Source of the DNA: Candidatus Caenarcanales bacterium
Lineage (GTDB): Bacteria; Cyanobacteriota; Vampirovibrionia; 2-02-FULL-35-15
Direction: 5' to 3'
DNA length: 64,000 bases
Assembly: GCA_020050435.1 (NCBI GenBank)
Contig: JAGVKQ010000019.1
Location: forward strand, 83,646 to 147,645
Below the pieces are notes generated by a model. That model was not told where the DNA came from. It saw only the letters and a list, made by a program, of their open reading frames with translations, and ran no database searches. A program made the position numbers and the translations under genes. Positions within the stretch are counted from its first letter, which is position 1; each line of letters starts with the position of its first letter. Below, piece after piece: positions 31,249 to 40,512 of this stretch.

Positions 31249-33432
31249 TTGGTTTTAATTTACACCTTAACTATTTTCCTAAGTTCAACCTTGCTTTTTT
31301 TAATCCAACCAATGTTTGGGAAAATGCTTTTGCCTTTACTGGGTAGTTCTCCAAATGTTTGGAATACTTGCATGTTTTTTTTTCAGGGAGTTTTACTTTT
31401 AGGTTATTTGTATGCCCATAAATCAGTTTCATTTTTTGGAATTAACAAACAATCAAAATTACATTTATTGATTTTAGCTTTGCCTTTATTTCTTTTGCCT
31501 ATAGTTATTCCTTCTTCCTGGTCTCCAGGGGTTGAAAAAAATCCAATTTTGTCACTAATTTATTTGATGGTAATAACCGTTGGCTTGCCTTTTTTTGCAC
31601 TATCTACCAGTGCTCCTCTCCTTCAAAAATGGTTTTCACATACAAACCATCAAAATGCTAACAATCCTTATTTCTTATATGTTGCTAGTAATCTAGGTAG
31701 TTTAATAGCACTTATTTCTTATCCTTTTTTAATTGAGCCTAATTTAAAAGTTATAGATCAAGGCCGATTATGGATGATTTTATACTGGGTATTTTGCGGC
31801 CTTGTTTTCTTTTGTGCAAAAGAGTTTTGGAAATCCAAAGAAAACCATGAAGATTTAAAAGCTGAAAAAATTACTGTAATTGCATGGTCTGTAAAAATCA
31901 AATGGTTAATTCTTTCTTTTATTCCATCTAGTATGCTTCTTGGAGTTACTACTTATTTAACCACCGATATAGCTACAGTTCCTCTTCTTTGGATTTTACC
32001 TCTTATACTTTATCTTCTTACTTTTATTATTGTATTTTCAGAAAAACCTATTTTTAGCCATGAGCTAATGATAAAAGCCATGCCATTTTTAATAATCTCA
32101 ATTTTATTCCAATTAATTACAGTAGAGACAAAAAACATTTTACTGACAATTTTAATTCATTTATTTAGCTTCTTTGTTTGTTCAATGGTTTGTCATGGTG
32201 AGTTAGTAAAGCTAAAGCCTGACGTGAAGCACCTTACAGCTTTTTATCTTTGGATGTCGATCGGAGGATTCTTCGGAGGACTTTTTAACAGTATTATTGC
32301 TCCTATTGTTTTTCAATCTGTTTATGAATATCCTCTGGCAATTGTACTTGCATGTTTTGCAATACCAAAATTAAATAAGAAAGAATCTACTGGAGTAAAA
32401 TCACTAGATTTTATTATTCCTGTTTTTATTTTCTTTTTTATATTTGGACTTACAACTTATCTTCCGAAGTTAAAACTTAATTCAGCGATGTTAGAAAATC
32501 TTATTCTTTTTGGAATCCCTGCTATTCTTGCTTTAATATTTAGTTCAAGACCCATAAGATTTGGACTTTCTATCGGTGCCATAATTCTTGGATGTAGTTT
32601 TTATGCTAATAAAGATGAAAAACTTTTATACATAAGTAGAAGTTTCTTTGGTGTGAATAAAGTGACTTTAAGTAAAGATGCAAATCACCACTATCTTATA
32701 CATGGAAGAACAAAACATGGAGCACAAGGTTTAAATCCTTCTACTGAACATGAGCCATTAACCTATTATTTTAGAACAGGACCCATTGGTCAATATTTAC
32801 AGAGCCAAAATCTTTTAAATGAAAAATCAAAAGTTGGTGTAATAGGACTAGGTGCAGGTTCATTAATTGAGTATGCAAAGCCAGGACAAGAGTGGAGATT
32901 TTATGAAATTGATCCTGTTGTTTTAAAAATTGCAGAAGATAAAGAGTATTTTACTTTTTTAAGTAATGCAAAAACTAATTATGATGTGATTCTCGGCGAT
33001 GGCAGACTTTCTTTAAATAAAGAACCAAATAATAAATATGATCTTATAGTTATTGATGCATTTAGTTCTGACTCTATTCCTGCTCATTTGCTTACGAAAG
33101 AAATGATGAAGATTTACCTCTCAAAACTTAGATTTACTGGGGTTTTAGCTTTTCATATTTCAAATCATTTTTTAGATCTTGAACCTGTTTTATCTGCTCT
33201 TTCAAAAGATGCAAACCTTTTTGGTTTGATTCAATATGATTTAAATGCAACAGCTGCTGAGCTAAAACAAAAGAAAGATGGATCTGTCTGGGTTTTAATT
33301 TCTAGAGATCGTGAATATATTGGTGAGGTTGTAAATGATGAAAGATGGAAACCGCTTACAGATAAAACGGTCCGTATCTGGACAGATGACTTTTCAAATA
33401 TTTTTAGTGTGATGCGGTGGAAGGATAATTAA
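31249..33432 (+). CDS. Membrane-fused spermidine synthase-like methyltransferase-fold protein
   Basis: Multi-TM N-terminal part; C-terminal VGVIGLGAGSLIEYAKPGQEWRFYEIDP, YDLIVIDAFSSDSIPAHLLTKE. Confidence 0.8.
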   Translation: MVLIYTLTIFLSSTLLFLIQPMFGKMLLPLLGSSPNVWNTCMFFFQGVLLLGYLYAHKSVSFFGINKQSKLHLLILALPLFLLPIVIPSSWSPGVEKNPILSLIYLMVITVGLPFFALSTSAPLLQKWFSHTNHQNANNPYFLYVASNLGSLIALISYPFLIEPNLKVIDQGRLWMILYWVFCGLVFFCAKEFWKSKENHEDLKAEKITVIAWSVKIKWLILSFIPSSMLLGVTTYLTTDIATVPLLWILPLILYLLTFIIVFSEKPIFSHELMIKAMPFLIISILFQLITVETKNILLTILIHLFSFFVCSMVCHGELVKLKPDVKHLTAFYLWMSIGGFFGGLFNSIIAPIVFQSVYEYPLAIVLACFAIPKLNKKESTGVKSLDFIIPVFIFFFIFGLTTYLPKLKLNSAMLENLILFGIPAILALIFSSRPIRFGLSIGAIILGCSFYANKDEKLLYISRSFFGVNKVTLSKDANHHYLIHGRTKHGAQGLNPSTEHEPLTYYFRTGPIGQYLQSQNLLNEKSKVGVIGLGAGSLIEYAKPGQEWRFYEIDPVVLKIAEDKEYFTFLSNAKTNYDVILGDGRLSLNKEPNNKYDLIVIDAFSSDSIPAHLLTKEMMKIYLSKLRFTGVLAFHISNHFLDLEPVLSALSKDANLFGLIQYDLNATAAELKQKKDGSVWVLISRDREYIGEVVNDERWKPLTDKTVRIWTDDFSNIFSVMRWKDN

Positions 33433-33460
33433 GGTGGTTTTGCTATTTGTAGAGCTATTT

Positions 33461-33488
33461 GTAGAGCCGTAGCGCGCTACGGCTCTAC
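33461..33488. repeat. Perfect 28-nt palindrome GTAGAGCCGTAGCGCGCTACGGCTCTAC
   Basis: Read directly; 28 nt after the stop of ORF 31249..33432. Confidence 0.95.
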
Positions 33489-33628
33489 ATAAGAAGGAAA
33501 TATCTTAGGTTAAGGACTTTTATTAGAGAAATTTTATCTAATTTATAATATTTTCTTTAGATTTCCTGTTGAATCAAGGTTATGACTTAAGCTATATTAA
33601 AAACAAACATTTTAAGGAGACATTAGAG

Positions 33629-35134
33629 ATGCAAACAGATAAAGCAGCAGCTTCAATTTTTAAAGGATTACGTGTACAAGATAGAGTTACTGTTCATGTC
33701 AAAGGTGAAACATTAACAGCGACTAAAGCTAATGGAACTATAACAGTAATAGGAGGTAATAGCGGTGCTGTTACTGTTCCTAATGCAAGAAGTACTTATG
33801 ATGTAAGAAGAGCTTTAGAAGGAAAAGGGCAGCAAGCTGCTTCAGAAACCATAGATAAACCACCACTTATTGATTATAAATTAAAGTTAGAAGATTTGAT
33901 TTTTGGTAAGAATATTGGAAAGCCAGGTAATTTATTAAGTCTAATAATCCAGCAACCTCCTAACAATGAGTCTAAATACATTATTCCTAGAGATTATGGT
34001 TCTAGACATATAAATGATAATGTCTTTCCCCCACAAAATTCACCTGTTATGAAATTTGGAAACAGAATTCATGTATTTAGTGGCGCTGGAACTATTCAGG
34101 TTACTGATGTGAAAAGTGAAGGAGACAATCTAAGAGTAAATTTAACGGTAAATGAAGATCAGATATCTCCTATTGTTATTTCTCCAGAAGATAAAGGGAT
34201 TTATTTATATGGCAGAGTTACTTTAACCCCTGACCATAGAGGTGTTATAGAAGCTTATGGTCAAAGATATGGAAGAAAGCCTAGTGAGTTTCTTAAAGTT
34301 GAACAAACTTCAATAGGTTCTGAATATGGCTTAGGTTCTGGATTTGAAATCCAACCTCATCTAGGACAAAGCTCATTTGAGGAGCCACCTATTCGTCTAA
34401 TTAATCTGTTAGGGACTTCATCATCAAATTTTCCAGGAAAATTTGATCCTAGTGCTCTTTTCGGCAATTTTAGTATTGGTTCTTTAGCTAGGAATCCTGT
34501 AAGAAAGAGTGATCAAAATCATATTGTGGTAGCAGATCATGTAGAAATCACAGCTGTAAGAGCAGATGGAGAAGTGCTTTATGTGGCAATGAATGTAGAT
34601 GGTACACCACATGATCTAACTATTAAAAAGGATGAAAATCTTCTTATGACAGTGCTAGATCTAAAGGTAAATGATGAAGATAGAGCTGAAATAGATCGTT
34701 TTGCTACAGTAAATGGTAGAGAACCAAAAGATTTTTTCTTATGCATAGAACTTGGCGATATGTTTAGTTTAGAACCTAGGAGTGATTTAATAGGGCAATA
34801 TTATCTAGAAGAACCTCAAATCCCCGGGGCACGGAAGTTTGGACCTAAATATCCTAATGATACTTATTTAGGAGATTCTTATTTTACAGAAGATCAATTA
34901 CCTTTGCATAAACAAACACCAAATGAACCACCTGCCTCTAACCTTAACCTTCTTATAGAAAAATATTTGACAAGTTTACCAAATGAGAATCAATTAAGGA
35001 ACGAGTCTCTTGCAACAACTGTAAGTGATGAAACTTTACCTGCTCCTAGTGGTCCTTCTCCAAAGTTCACTGCAGAAATTAATCATCCAAGTTTCCCAAG
35101 CGGGCTTGCTTCACTTGATGCTAGTCAAATCTAA
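33629..35134 (+). CDS. Hypothetical protein
   Basis: Open frame; ATG at 33629 preceded by AAGGAG at 33614-33619. Confidence 0.5.
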   Translation: MQTDKAAASIFKGLRVQDRVTVHVKGETLTATKANGTITVIGGNSGAVTVPNARSTYDVRRALEGKGQQAASETIDKPPLIDYKLKLEDLIFGKNIGKPGNLLSLIIQQPPNNESKYIIPRDYGSRHINDNVFPPQNSPVMKFGNRIHVFSGAGTIQVTDVKSEGDNLRVNLTVNEDQISPIVISPEDKGIYLYGRVTLTPDHRGVIEAYGQRYGRKPSEFLKVEQTSIGSEYGLGSGFEIQPHLGQSSFEEPPIRLINLLGTSSSNFPGKFDPSALFGNFSIGSLARNPVRKSDQNHIVVADHVEITAVRADGEVLYVAMNVDGTPHDLTIKKDENLLMTVLDLKVNDEDRAEIDRFATVNGREPKDFFLCIELGDMFSLEPRSDLIGQYYLEEPQIPGARKFGPKYPNDTYLGDSYFTEDQLPLHKQTPNEPPASNLNLLIEKYLTSLPNENQLRNESLATTVSDETLPAPSGPSPKFTAEINHPSFPSGLASLDASQI

Positions 35135-35697
35135 ATTAAATTTTTTCTTGCATTACTAAATTCTTTCGGAATAGTAATCACTACATATCCATTTTTATAT
35201 TCAGTTCTTGCTCTCGATGGATCACTGTTTTCAGGAACAGGTACAGTTTGTGTAAATGAGTTAAAGCTAGTGGCTGACTTATAAAAGCCGCCTTTTGAAT
35301 CTTCGTTAGAAACTTTATTCTCTCCAGAAATTATAAAATAATCCCCTTCTAAATTTATTTTTATATTTCCTTTTTCCATTCCAGGCATATAACCTTTTAT
35401 GATGTAATCTTTATCGGTTTCAAAGGTGTGAAAATTACCACCTAATAATTTTTCTATGTTCTTAAAATCTGAAAATGGATTTAAAGATGAAAGAAGGTTC
35501 CTTCGCCTAAAGGAATTAAAATCGTTTTGCGATGGTTGGGGCATTTCATTCCGCCCTTCAGGGCGAGCCTCGCCTTCGGCGGGAAATGCCCTTACAGGCA
35601 AACCATTTTCAGATTTTATTTTAATTAAATACGCAGTTTCAATAGCAAGCGTTATTAAAAGAAGAAGTATTATTCCAATAAGAAGTTTGTCTTTCAT
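35131..35697 (-). CDS. Membrane-anchored Hsp20/alpha-crystallin-like protein
   Basis: N-terminal TM; YIIKGYMPGMEKGNIKINLEGDYFIISGENK...NGYVVITIPKE. Confidence 0.75.
   Translation of the reverse strand: MKDKLLIGIILLLLITLAIETAYLIKIKSENGLPVRAFPAEGEARPEGRNEMPQPSQNDFNSFRRRNLLSSLNPFSDFKNIEKLLGGNFHTFETDKDYIIKGYMPGMEKGNIKINLEGDYFIISGENKVSNEDSKGGFYKSATSFNSFTQTVPVPENSDPSRARTEYKNGYVVITIPKEFSNARKNLI
35536..35595. repeat. Hairpin-rich insertion inside the Hsp20-like CDS
   Basis: GGGCATTTC (35539..35547)/GAAATGCCC (35583..35591) outer stem, CGCCCttcaGGGCG and CGCCttcGGCG inner stems; GC-rich in an AT-rich gene. Confidence 0.85.
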
Positions 35698-35737
35698 AGC
35701 AAGGATAATTATAAATCATTGATGTAAATCGCCAACC

Positions 35738-35765
35738 GTAGAGACGTTGTATACAACGTCTTTAC
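35738..35765. repeat. GTAG-footed palindrome GTAGAGACGTTGTATACAACGTCTTTAC
   Basis: 14-nt arms, one mismatch; overlaps stop of the CxC micro-ORF. Confidence 0.9.
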
Positions 35766-35890
35766 TTGCCGCAACCACAAGGTGCACATGCACATTTAAC
35801 AGGACAGTTACATCCTGAAAGTTTATTCATGGCATATCCGCCAAAAACAACTAAAGCACTTAAAATAACTGGAATTAATAACTTCTTCAT
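35762..35890 (-). CDS. Cys-rich 42-aa secreted/membrane micro-protein MKKLLIPVILSALVVFGGYAMNKLSGCNCPVKCACAPCGCGK
   Basis: Manual translation; ATG overlaps TGA of upstream ORF (ATGA); not in the supplied ORF track. Confidence 0.6.
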   Translation of the reverse strand: MKKLLIPVILSALVVFGGYAMNKLSGCNCPVKCACAPCGCGK

Positions 35891-36156
35891 TTTTTATTTC
35901 CTCCGCAACTGTACTTATTACCATTGCAACTAACATTGTTTGATGTGATCTTAGATTCAGGTTTACAGTTTACAAAACCAGGTGAGTTTGGATTACTCTT
36001 ACATCTATAAGCACTGCTACTCATATTAACTTTTGGTGTGCAACTGTGTTGATTTTGATTTCCATTTTCTCCACAAGTAGAGGCCAAAACATTACCTTGA
36101 GATAAGGTTAAATATGCGATCAATAATAAAGACGATTTTAATAAGATTTTATTCAT
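35887..36156 (-). CDS. Small secreted Cys-containing protein
   Basis: Signal peptide followed by six Cys in an Asn/Ser-rich mature part. Confidence 0.55.
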   Translation of the reverse strand: MNKILLKSSLLLIAYLTLSQGNVLASTCGENGNQNQHSCTPKVNMSSSAYRCKSNPNSPGFVNCKPESKITSNNVSCNGNKYSCGGNKK

Positions 36157-36250
36157 TACTAATCCTTAGACGTGACTTAATTATAGATATTCCCACAGTA
36201 TTGTTAATTCCTAGTTAATATTCATCTTTTCTAAAGAATTTACGTGATTT

Positions 36251-37213
36251 TTACCCATTAAATACAAATTTTGTAGCTTCTACTGATCCTTCTGTTGATA
36301 CCTCTGATACACATACTATGCCACCACAACAGCCACAAACGAAACCTTCAACTCTTCCTGCTAATTGTCCTAACCATCCTAGGTTATCTTTATCCTTTGC
36401 AAGTTTTTTAATAGCTTCTTGGATTAATTTCCCTGCTCCTAAAAACCCTCCAGATAAACCAAGTACTTTAAAAGTTGTGCTTAATATAGATTTTGAAAAT
36501 TTGCTTAAAAATGATTCACCAAAAGGAATATATTCATTGAATATTTTTTCTGAAAGAAAATCAATTGCTGGAGCAATAGTATTTATTTGTAATTCTAAGC
36601 TTCCTAACCCAAAAAGAGTAGATTCAATCGTTTGGTTATGTTCGTTCTTATGGTCATGCTTGTGGTTGCAATCATCATGTTCATTACACTCTTTGTGAGT
36701 TTTAATATCGTGATCAGGAAACAATCTCTCTATTACAAAAACAGCAAGCGCCATCAGTGGCCTAAGAAGTTTTCTTGACATGCCTGCAAACTGCTGAAGT
36801 GAAAGTATTCCCAATGAGCCCAGAGATGTCAAAATAGGTTTATGAATTTTATTTATTCCTCTGTTTGATAGATACATTGAAAAAATAGAAACAGGCGATT
36901 TAATAAATGGTGAAACCTCAAATGGTGTAAGTATTTCACTGGCAATAAATGCAGGAGACAGATTAGTCAGCATAGAAATAAATTGTTTGGTTTTTCCATT
37001 TTCATTAGTATATAGTTTTTCTAAAGGGAGATATTTTGTAAAAAAGCAAGATGCTTCTGTTTTTACTTCGGCTTGAGGTTCTGAGTGAGTATGGTGATGA
37101 GCACAAGAACAATTATGAGAATGCTCATGCTTCTCATCTTGCAAAACTGTCAAACCAGGAAAAGAATTGCTTTGCCCAATACCTGATGGACCAGTTGGTA
37201 ATAATTTAGTCAT
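36251..37213 (-). CDS. His-rich, metal-binding-like protein of unknown function
   Basis: HEHSHNCSCAHHHTHSE and HDDCNHKHDHKNEHNQT clusters; hydrophobic segments. Confidence 0.6.
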   Translation of the reverse strand: MTKLLPTGPSGIGQSNSFPGLTVLQDEKHEHSHNCSCAHHHTHSEPQAEVKTEASCFFTKYLPLEKLYTNENGKTKQFISMLTNLSPAFIASEILTPFEVSPFIKSPVSIFSMYLSNRGINKIHKPILTSLGSLGILSLQQFAGMSRKLLRPLMALAVFVIERLFPDHDIKTHKECNEHDDCNHKHDHKNEHNQTIESTLFGLGSLELQINTIAPAIDFLSEKIFNEYIPFGESFLSKFSKSILSTTFKVLGLSGGFLGAGKLIQEAIKKLAKDKDNLGWLGQLAGRVEGFVCGCCGGIVCVSEVSTEGSVEATKFVFNG

Positions 37214-37222
37214 AATTTTCTA

Positions 37223-37239
37223 ATGCAACAATCTTGCAT
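37223..37239. promoter_or_regulatory. Operator-like palindrome ATGCAAC-AAT-CTTGCAT
   Basis: Just upstream of the His-rich ORF (37213, minus). Confidence 0.55.
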
Positions 37240-37266
37240 TAAGAATTTAGCGCATTAATTCACCAA

Positions 37267-37283
37267 ATGCAACTATGTTGCAT
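37267..37283. promoter_or_regulatory. Operator-like palindrome ATGCAAC-TAT-GTTGCAT
   Basis: Perfect 7-3-7 inverted repeat; second copy 44 bp from the first. Confidence 0.6.
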
Positions 37284-37314
37284 TTTCCTCAGTAACCATT
37301 AGGCTGCAATACAG

Positions 37315-37344
37315 ATTGGGGACAGGTCTAGATGCGTCCCCAAT
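37315..37344. terminator. Inverted repeat ATTGGGGAC...GTCCCCAAT at the 3' end of the Fur-family ORF
   Basis: 9-nt arms abutting the stop codon; terminator role is inferred. Confidence 0.6.
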
Positions 37345-37793
37345 TAAAGACAACTCTTACAAACGCCATAAAACTCAAGATTATGAGTTTTTATTTTAAA
37401 ACTTGATTCATGTTCTACTTTTTTTATAACTGGTGCAATTCCTGCACAGTGAATTTCTTCTATGGTTCCACATTTTTGACAAATCAATAAATGGTGACAA
37501 TGATATTCTTGGTGCTTGTGGCACTCATCTTCATGCCCAATCTGGCACTTCATAACTTTACTGTTTGAAAGTACTCTATGAACAAGTTTGTTTTTTTCTA
37601 GACAATCAATAATTCTATATATGCTTACAATGTCTACATCTTTCCCCTGTGAATCCAACTTATCTTTTATTTCATAAGCTGAAAGTGCTTCTTTTGATTT
37701 ATCTAATAGCTTGATTACTAATTTTCTTGGAGTAGTAATTCTAAAATCATTTTCTTTTAAAATATTAATTGCTTTTTCAATGTAGTCAGACAT
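37344..37793 (-). CDS. Fur-family metalloregulator (Zur/Fur type)
   Basis: RITTPRKLVIKLL; VDIVSIYRIIDCLEKNKLVHRV; HHLLICQKCGTIEEI; C-terminal CKSC. Confidence 0.9.
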   Translation of the reverse strand: MSDYIEKAINILKENDFRITTPRKLVIKLLDKSKEALSAYEIKDKLDSQGKDVDIVSIYRIIDCLEKNKLVHRVLSNSKVMKCQIGHEDECHKHQEYHCHHLLICQKCGTIEEIHCAGIAPVIKKVEHESSFKIKTHNLEFYGVCKSCL

Positions 37794-37906
37794 GAAGATA
37801 TTATATTAGATTTGCTTGTTATCTATCTCACTTATCATGAGTTTTAACCAGGGGTTTATGATTGAGTTCTATGAATAGATCAAAGGGAATTTAATTCAAG
37901 CTTTAA

Positions 37907-39187
37907 ATGATAAATAAACCAATATATACAGTACTTCTTACTATAGTTTTTCTATTTAATATTCAGGCCTGTTTGGCGGAGAATATTGAACAAGGATCAG
38001 CTCAAGCTCTTGATTTGCAAAATGCTCTGGATTTAGCAATGAAAAACAATCACCATATAAGGTCAGCACTTGCTACCTTACCTATTGCTCAGGCTAGTTT
38101 GATAATTGCAAAATATAGACCAAATCCTTTTTTCGGTACAAACAATGAGGCTGTAAAAGGAGGATCACTTCATCCTGCAGAATTATGGCAAACCTTTGAA
38201 ACAGGTAAAAAAAGACATTGGAGAGTTCAAATTGCCAAAGAGCAGATATCCAAAACTGAGTTAGAAATTGCAAAAATGATGTGGGAGATTCACACTAAAG
38301 TTCATGTGGGCTATGCTGATCTAGCCATTGGGCATGAACTCTATGATTTAACCAGTGAAAGAGTAAGTTTTTATAAGTCACTTTTTAATAGTGCAGAAAA
38401 GAGATTTAAAGCAGGAGATCTTTCTAAATTAGAGTTAGAAAGGGTAAAAATCCAATATTTAACAGTAGAAAATGAATTGAGTGAGCTTGATGGGAAATTA
38501 AAAAAAGCAAATGTAGAATTTAATCACTTGCTGGGAAATGAAGTGAAAGAAGAAGCCACGATTAAAAAAGCTGAAACATTAATTCCCCATTCTAAACTTG
38601 AAAATTATCCTGGAATCTCAGATATATTAGGTGAGGCTTTTTCAAAAAGACTTGAAATTGCAATCCTCGAAAGAGAATATGGAATTGCCAGAGCACAATT
38701 AAAAAAAGCAAAGTCAGATAGAATACCAAACTTACTAATAGGTGGTGGTCCAGTTAGACCTAGTTATAGAGATGGCATTTGGGGTCTTTTTTATTGAGCT
38801 CAGTTTGAAATACCTTTGTTTAACAGAAAGCAAGGTGAAATCTTACAAGCAAAAGCTCAAATCGATTACCTTCAGAGAGAAGAAGAAAGAATTAAGCATG
38901 ATATAAGCATCGATGTTATTAATTCTGTGAAAGACTTAGAAGTTAGAGAAGAACAGTTACAAAGATTTCAAGATGAGTTATTGGCTGACTCTGAAGATAT
39001 TCTTAAAATGATAAAAATCGGTTATCAAAAAGGGAAGCTTTCGCTTACTGATGTTTTAAATGCTGAACAATCTAATAGAGATTTAAAACAAAAATATTTT
39101 GAAAGTTTATATAACTATCAATTTGCTTTAGCTAGTCTTGAATATGCAGTTGGAGTTCCACTATACGGGCTAACGGAGAACAAATGA
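37907..39187 (+). pseudogene. TolC/CusC-like outer-membrane efflux protein interrupted by in-frame TGA (38795..38797)
   Basis: ORFs 37907..38797 and 38816..39187 are in the same frame; continuous reading gives GGGPVRPSYRDGIWGLFY*AQFEIPLFNRKQGEI matching the expected family continuity. Confidence 0.8.
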
Positions 39188-40503
39188 AAAGAAAATTGAA
39201 AATTGATAATGGACAATTAAAAATTAGAGGAATTTTTCAACTCTTAATATTTCTTTTGATACTTTCAACCTGTTTGCCTCTTCTGGCTGAATGTGGATGT
39301 GGGAGTGAGGAATTTGTTCAAAAAAGTGGAGAAGTGAAATCAAATAAAGTTATAATTAGATCATTAGGAATCCAAACTCAAAAAATAAAAGAACAGGATG
39401 TAGATGAAGTTATTAAAACTACAGGTCAGATTGAACCTGTTTTAAAAAATGAATTTGAAATCAATAGCCCTGTTCAAGGAATTGTAAGAACTGTTTTTGT
39501 AAATCTCGGAGATGTTGTGAATCAGGGACAGTCTATTTTGCAGATAGAAAGCCCTGAAATATCCAGGTTGTCAGCGGAAATAAAACAATATGAAGCAGAA
39601 GTAGAATTAGCGAAAAGTAATTTCGAGAGAGAAGAATATTTATTTAAAGAAGGTATAAGTGCTAAAAAAGAACTTGAAGCTTCTAAAGCATTATTTTTAA
39701 GTGTAGAAGCAAAGTTAATAGCAGCAAAAAATAATTTAAGTATTTTAGCAGGAGAAGCAGAAAAAGAAAGTGGAGTTTTTAATTTAAGATCAAGGAAGAG
39801 AGGGACGATTGTTGAAGGTGGTATAACAGCTGGAGAAATTGTTAATGTAAATCAAATTCTTTTTAAAGCTGTAGATTTATCTACTGTTTGGGCAAGTGCA
39901 GATATTTATGAAAAAGACCAAAGGAGTTTAGCTCTTGGGCAAAAAGCAAATGTAATTGTAGATGGCAATCCTGAAAAATCTTATGAAGGAAAAGTTACCT
40001 ATGTTGGTTCTGTTATAAATAAAGAAAGTAGAACTTTGCCAGTAAAAGTTACTATTCAAAATCCATATGCAGGAACTATAAATAAACTTTCACTTAAACC
40101 AGGCTCTTACATCCAGATGTTTATACATACTGGGAAAAAGAAAAAATCAATAGTGATTCCAAGGACTGCTTTAGTAGAAGGAGACAAAGAAGGTACTGAA
40201 GGAAAACATGAGCATTTGGTTTATATAAAAAAAGATGGAAAATTCATACCAAGAAAAATACAAGTGGAATCACATGATTCTAATTATGTAGAAGTTTTAT
40301 CTGGTCTTAATGCTGGCGATGTTGTTGTTACAAATGGTGCTTACCAGCTTCAGTATGGAGAGGGAGACGGTGAGAATTCTCATGATGTAGAACATGGGCA
40401 TGAACCTGAAAAGAAAAATAATTCTATTCCACCATATTGGGTAATAGGAATAGGTGTTCTTGGATTATTTATAGGTATTTTAATTGGAAGAAGAAAAAAA
40501 TAA
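39184..40503 (+). CDS. RND efflux periplasmic adaptor (CusB/CzcB-like)
   Basis: IVRTVFVNLGDVVNQGQSILQIESPEI; AEVELAKSNFEREEYLFKEGISAKKELEASKA; C-terminal TM. Confidence 0.9.
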   Translation: MKRKLKIDNGQLKIRGIFQLLIFLLILSTCLPLLAECGCGSEEFVQKSGEVKSNKVIIRSLGIQTQKIKEQDVDEVIKTTGQIEPVLKNEFEINSPVQGIVRTVFVNLGDVVNQGQSILQIESPEISRLSAEIKQYEAEVELAKSNFEREEYLFKEGISAKKELEASKALFLSVEAKLIAAKNNLSILAGEAEKESGVFNLRSRKRGTIVEGGITAGEIVNVNQILFKAVDLSTVWASADIYEKDQRSLALGQKANVIVDGNPEKSYEGKVTYVGSVINKESRTLPVKVTIQNPYAGTINKLSLKPGSYIQMFIHTGKKKKSIVIPRTALVEGDKEGTEGKHEHLVYIKKDGKFIPRKIQVESHDSNYVEVLSGLNAGDVVVTNGAYQLQYGEGDGENSHDVEHGHEPEKKNNSIPPYWVIGIGVLGLFIGILIGRRKK

Positions 40504-40512
40504 GTTTTAATT

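Noticed and set aside
38795-38797. TGA reassigned to Trp/Gly (code 4/25)
   Set aside because: TGA is the natural stop of several intact genes here (e.g. 46144..46146, 39185..39187, the minus-strand stops at 35887 and 3062), including ATGA start/stop overlaps.
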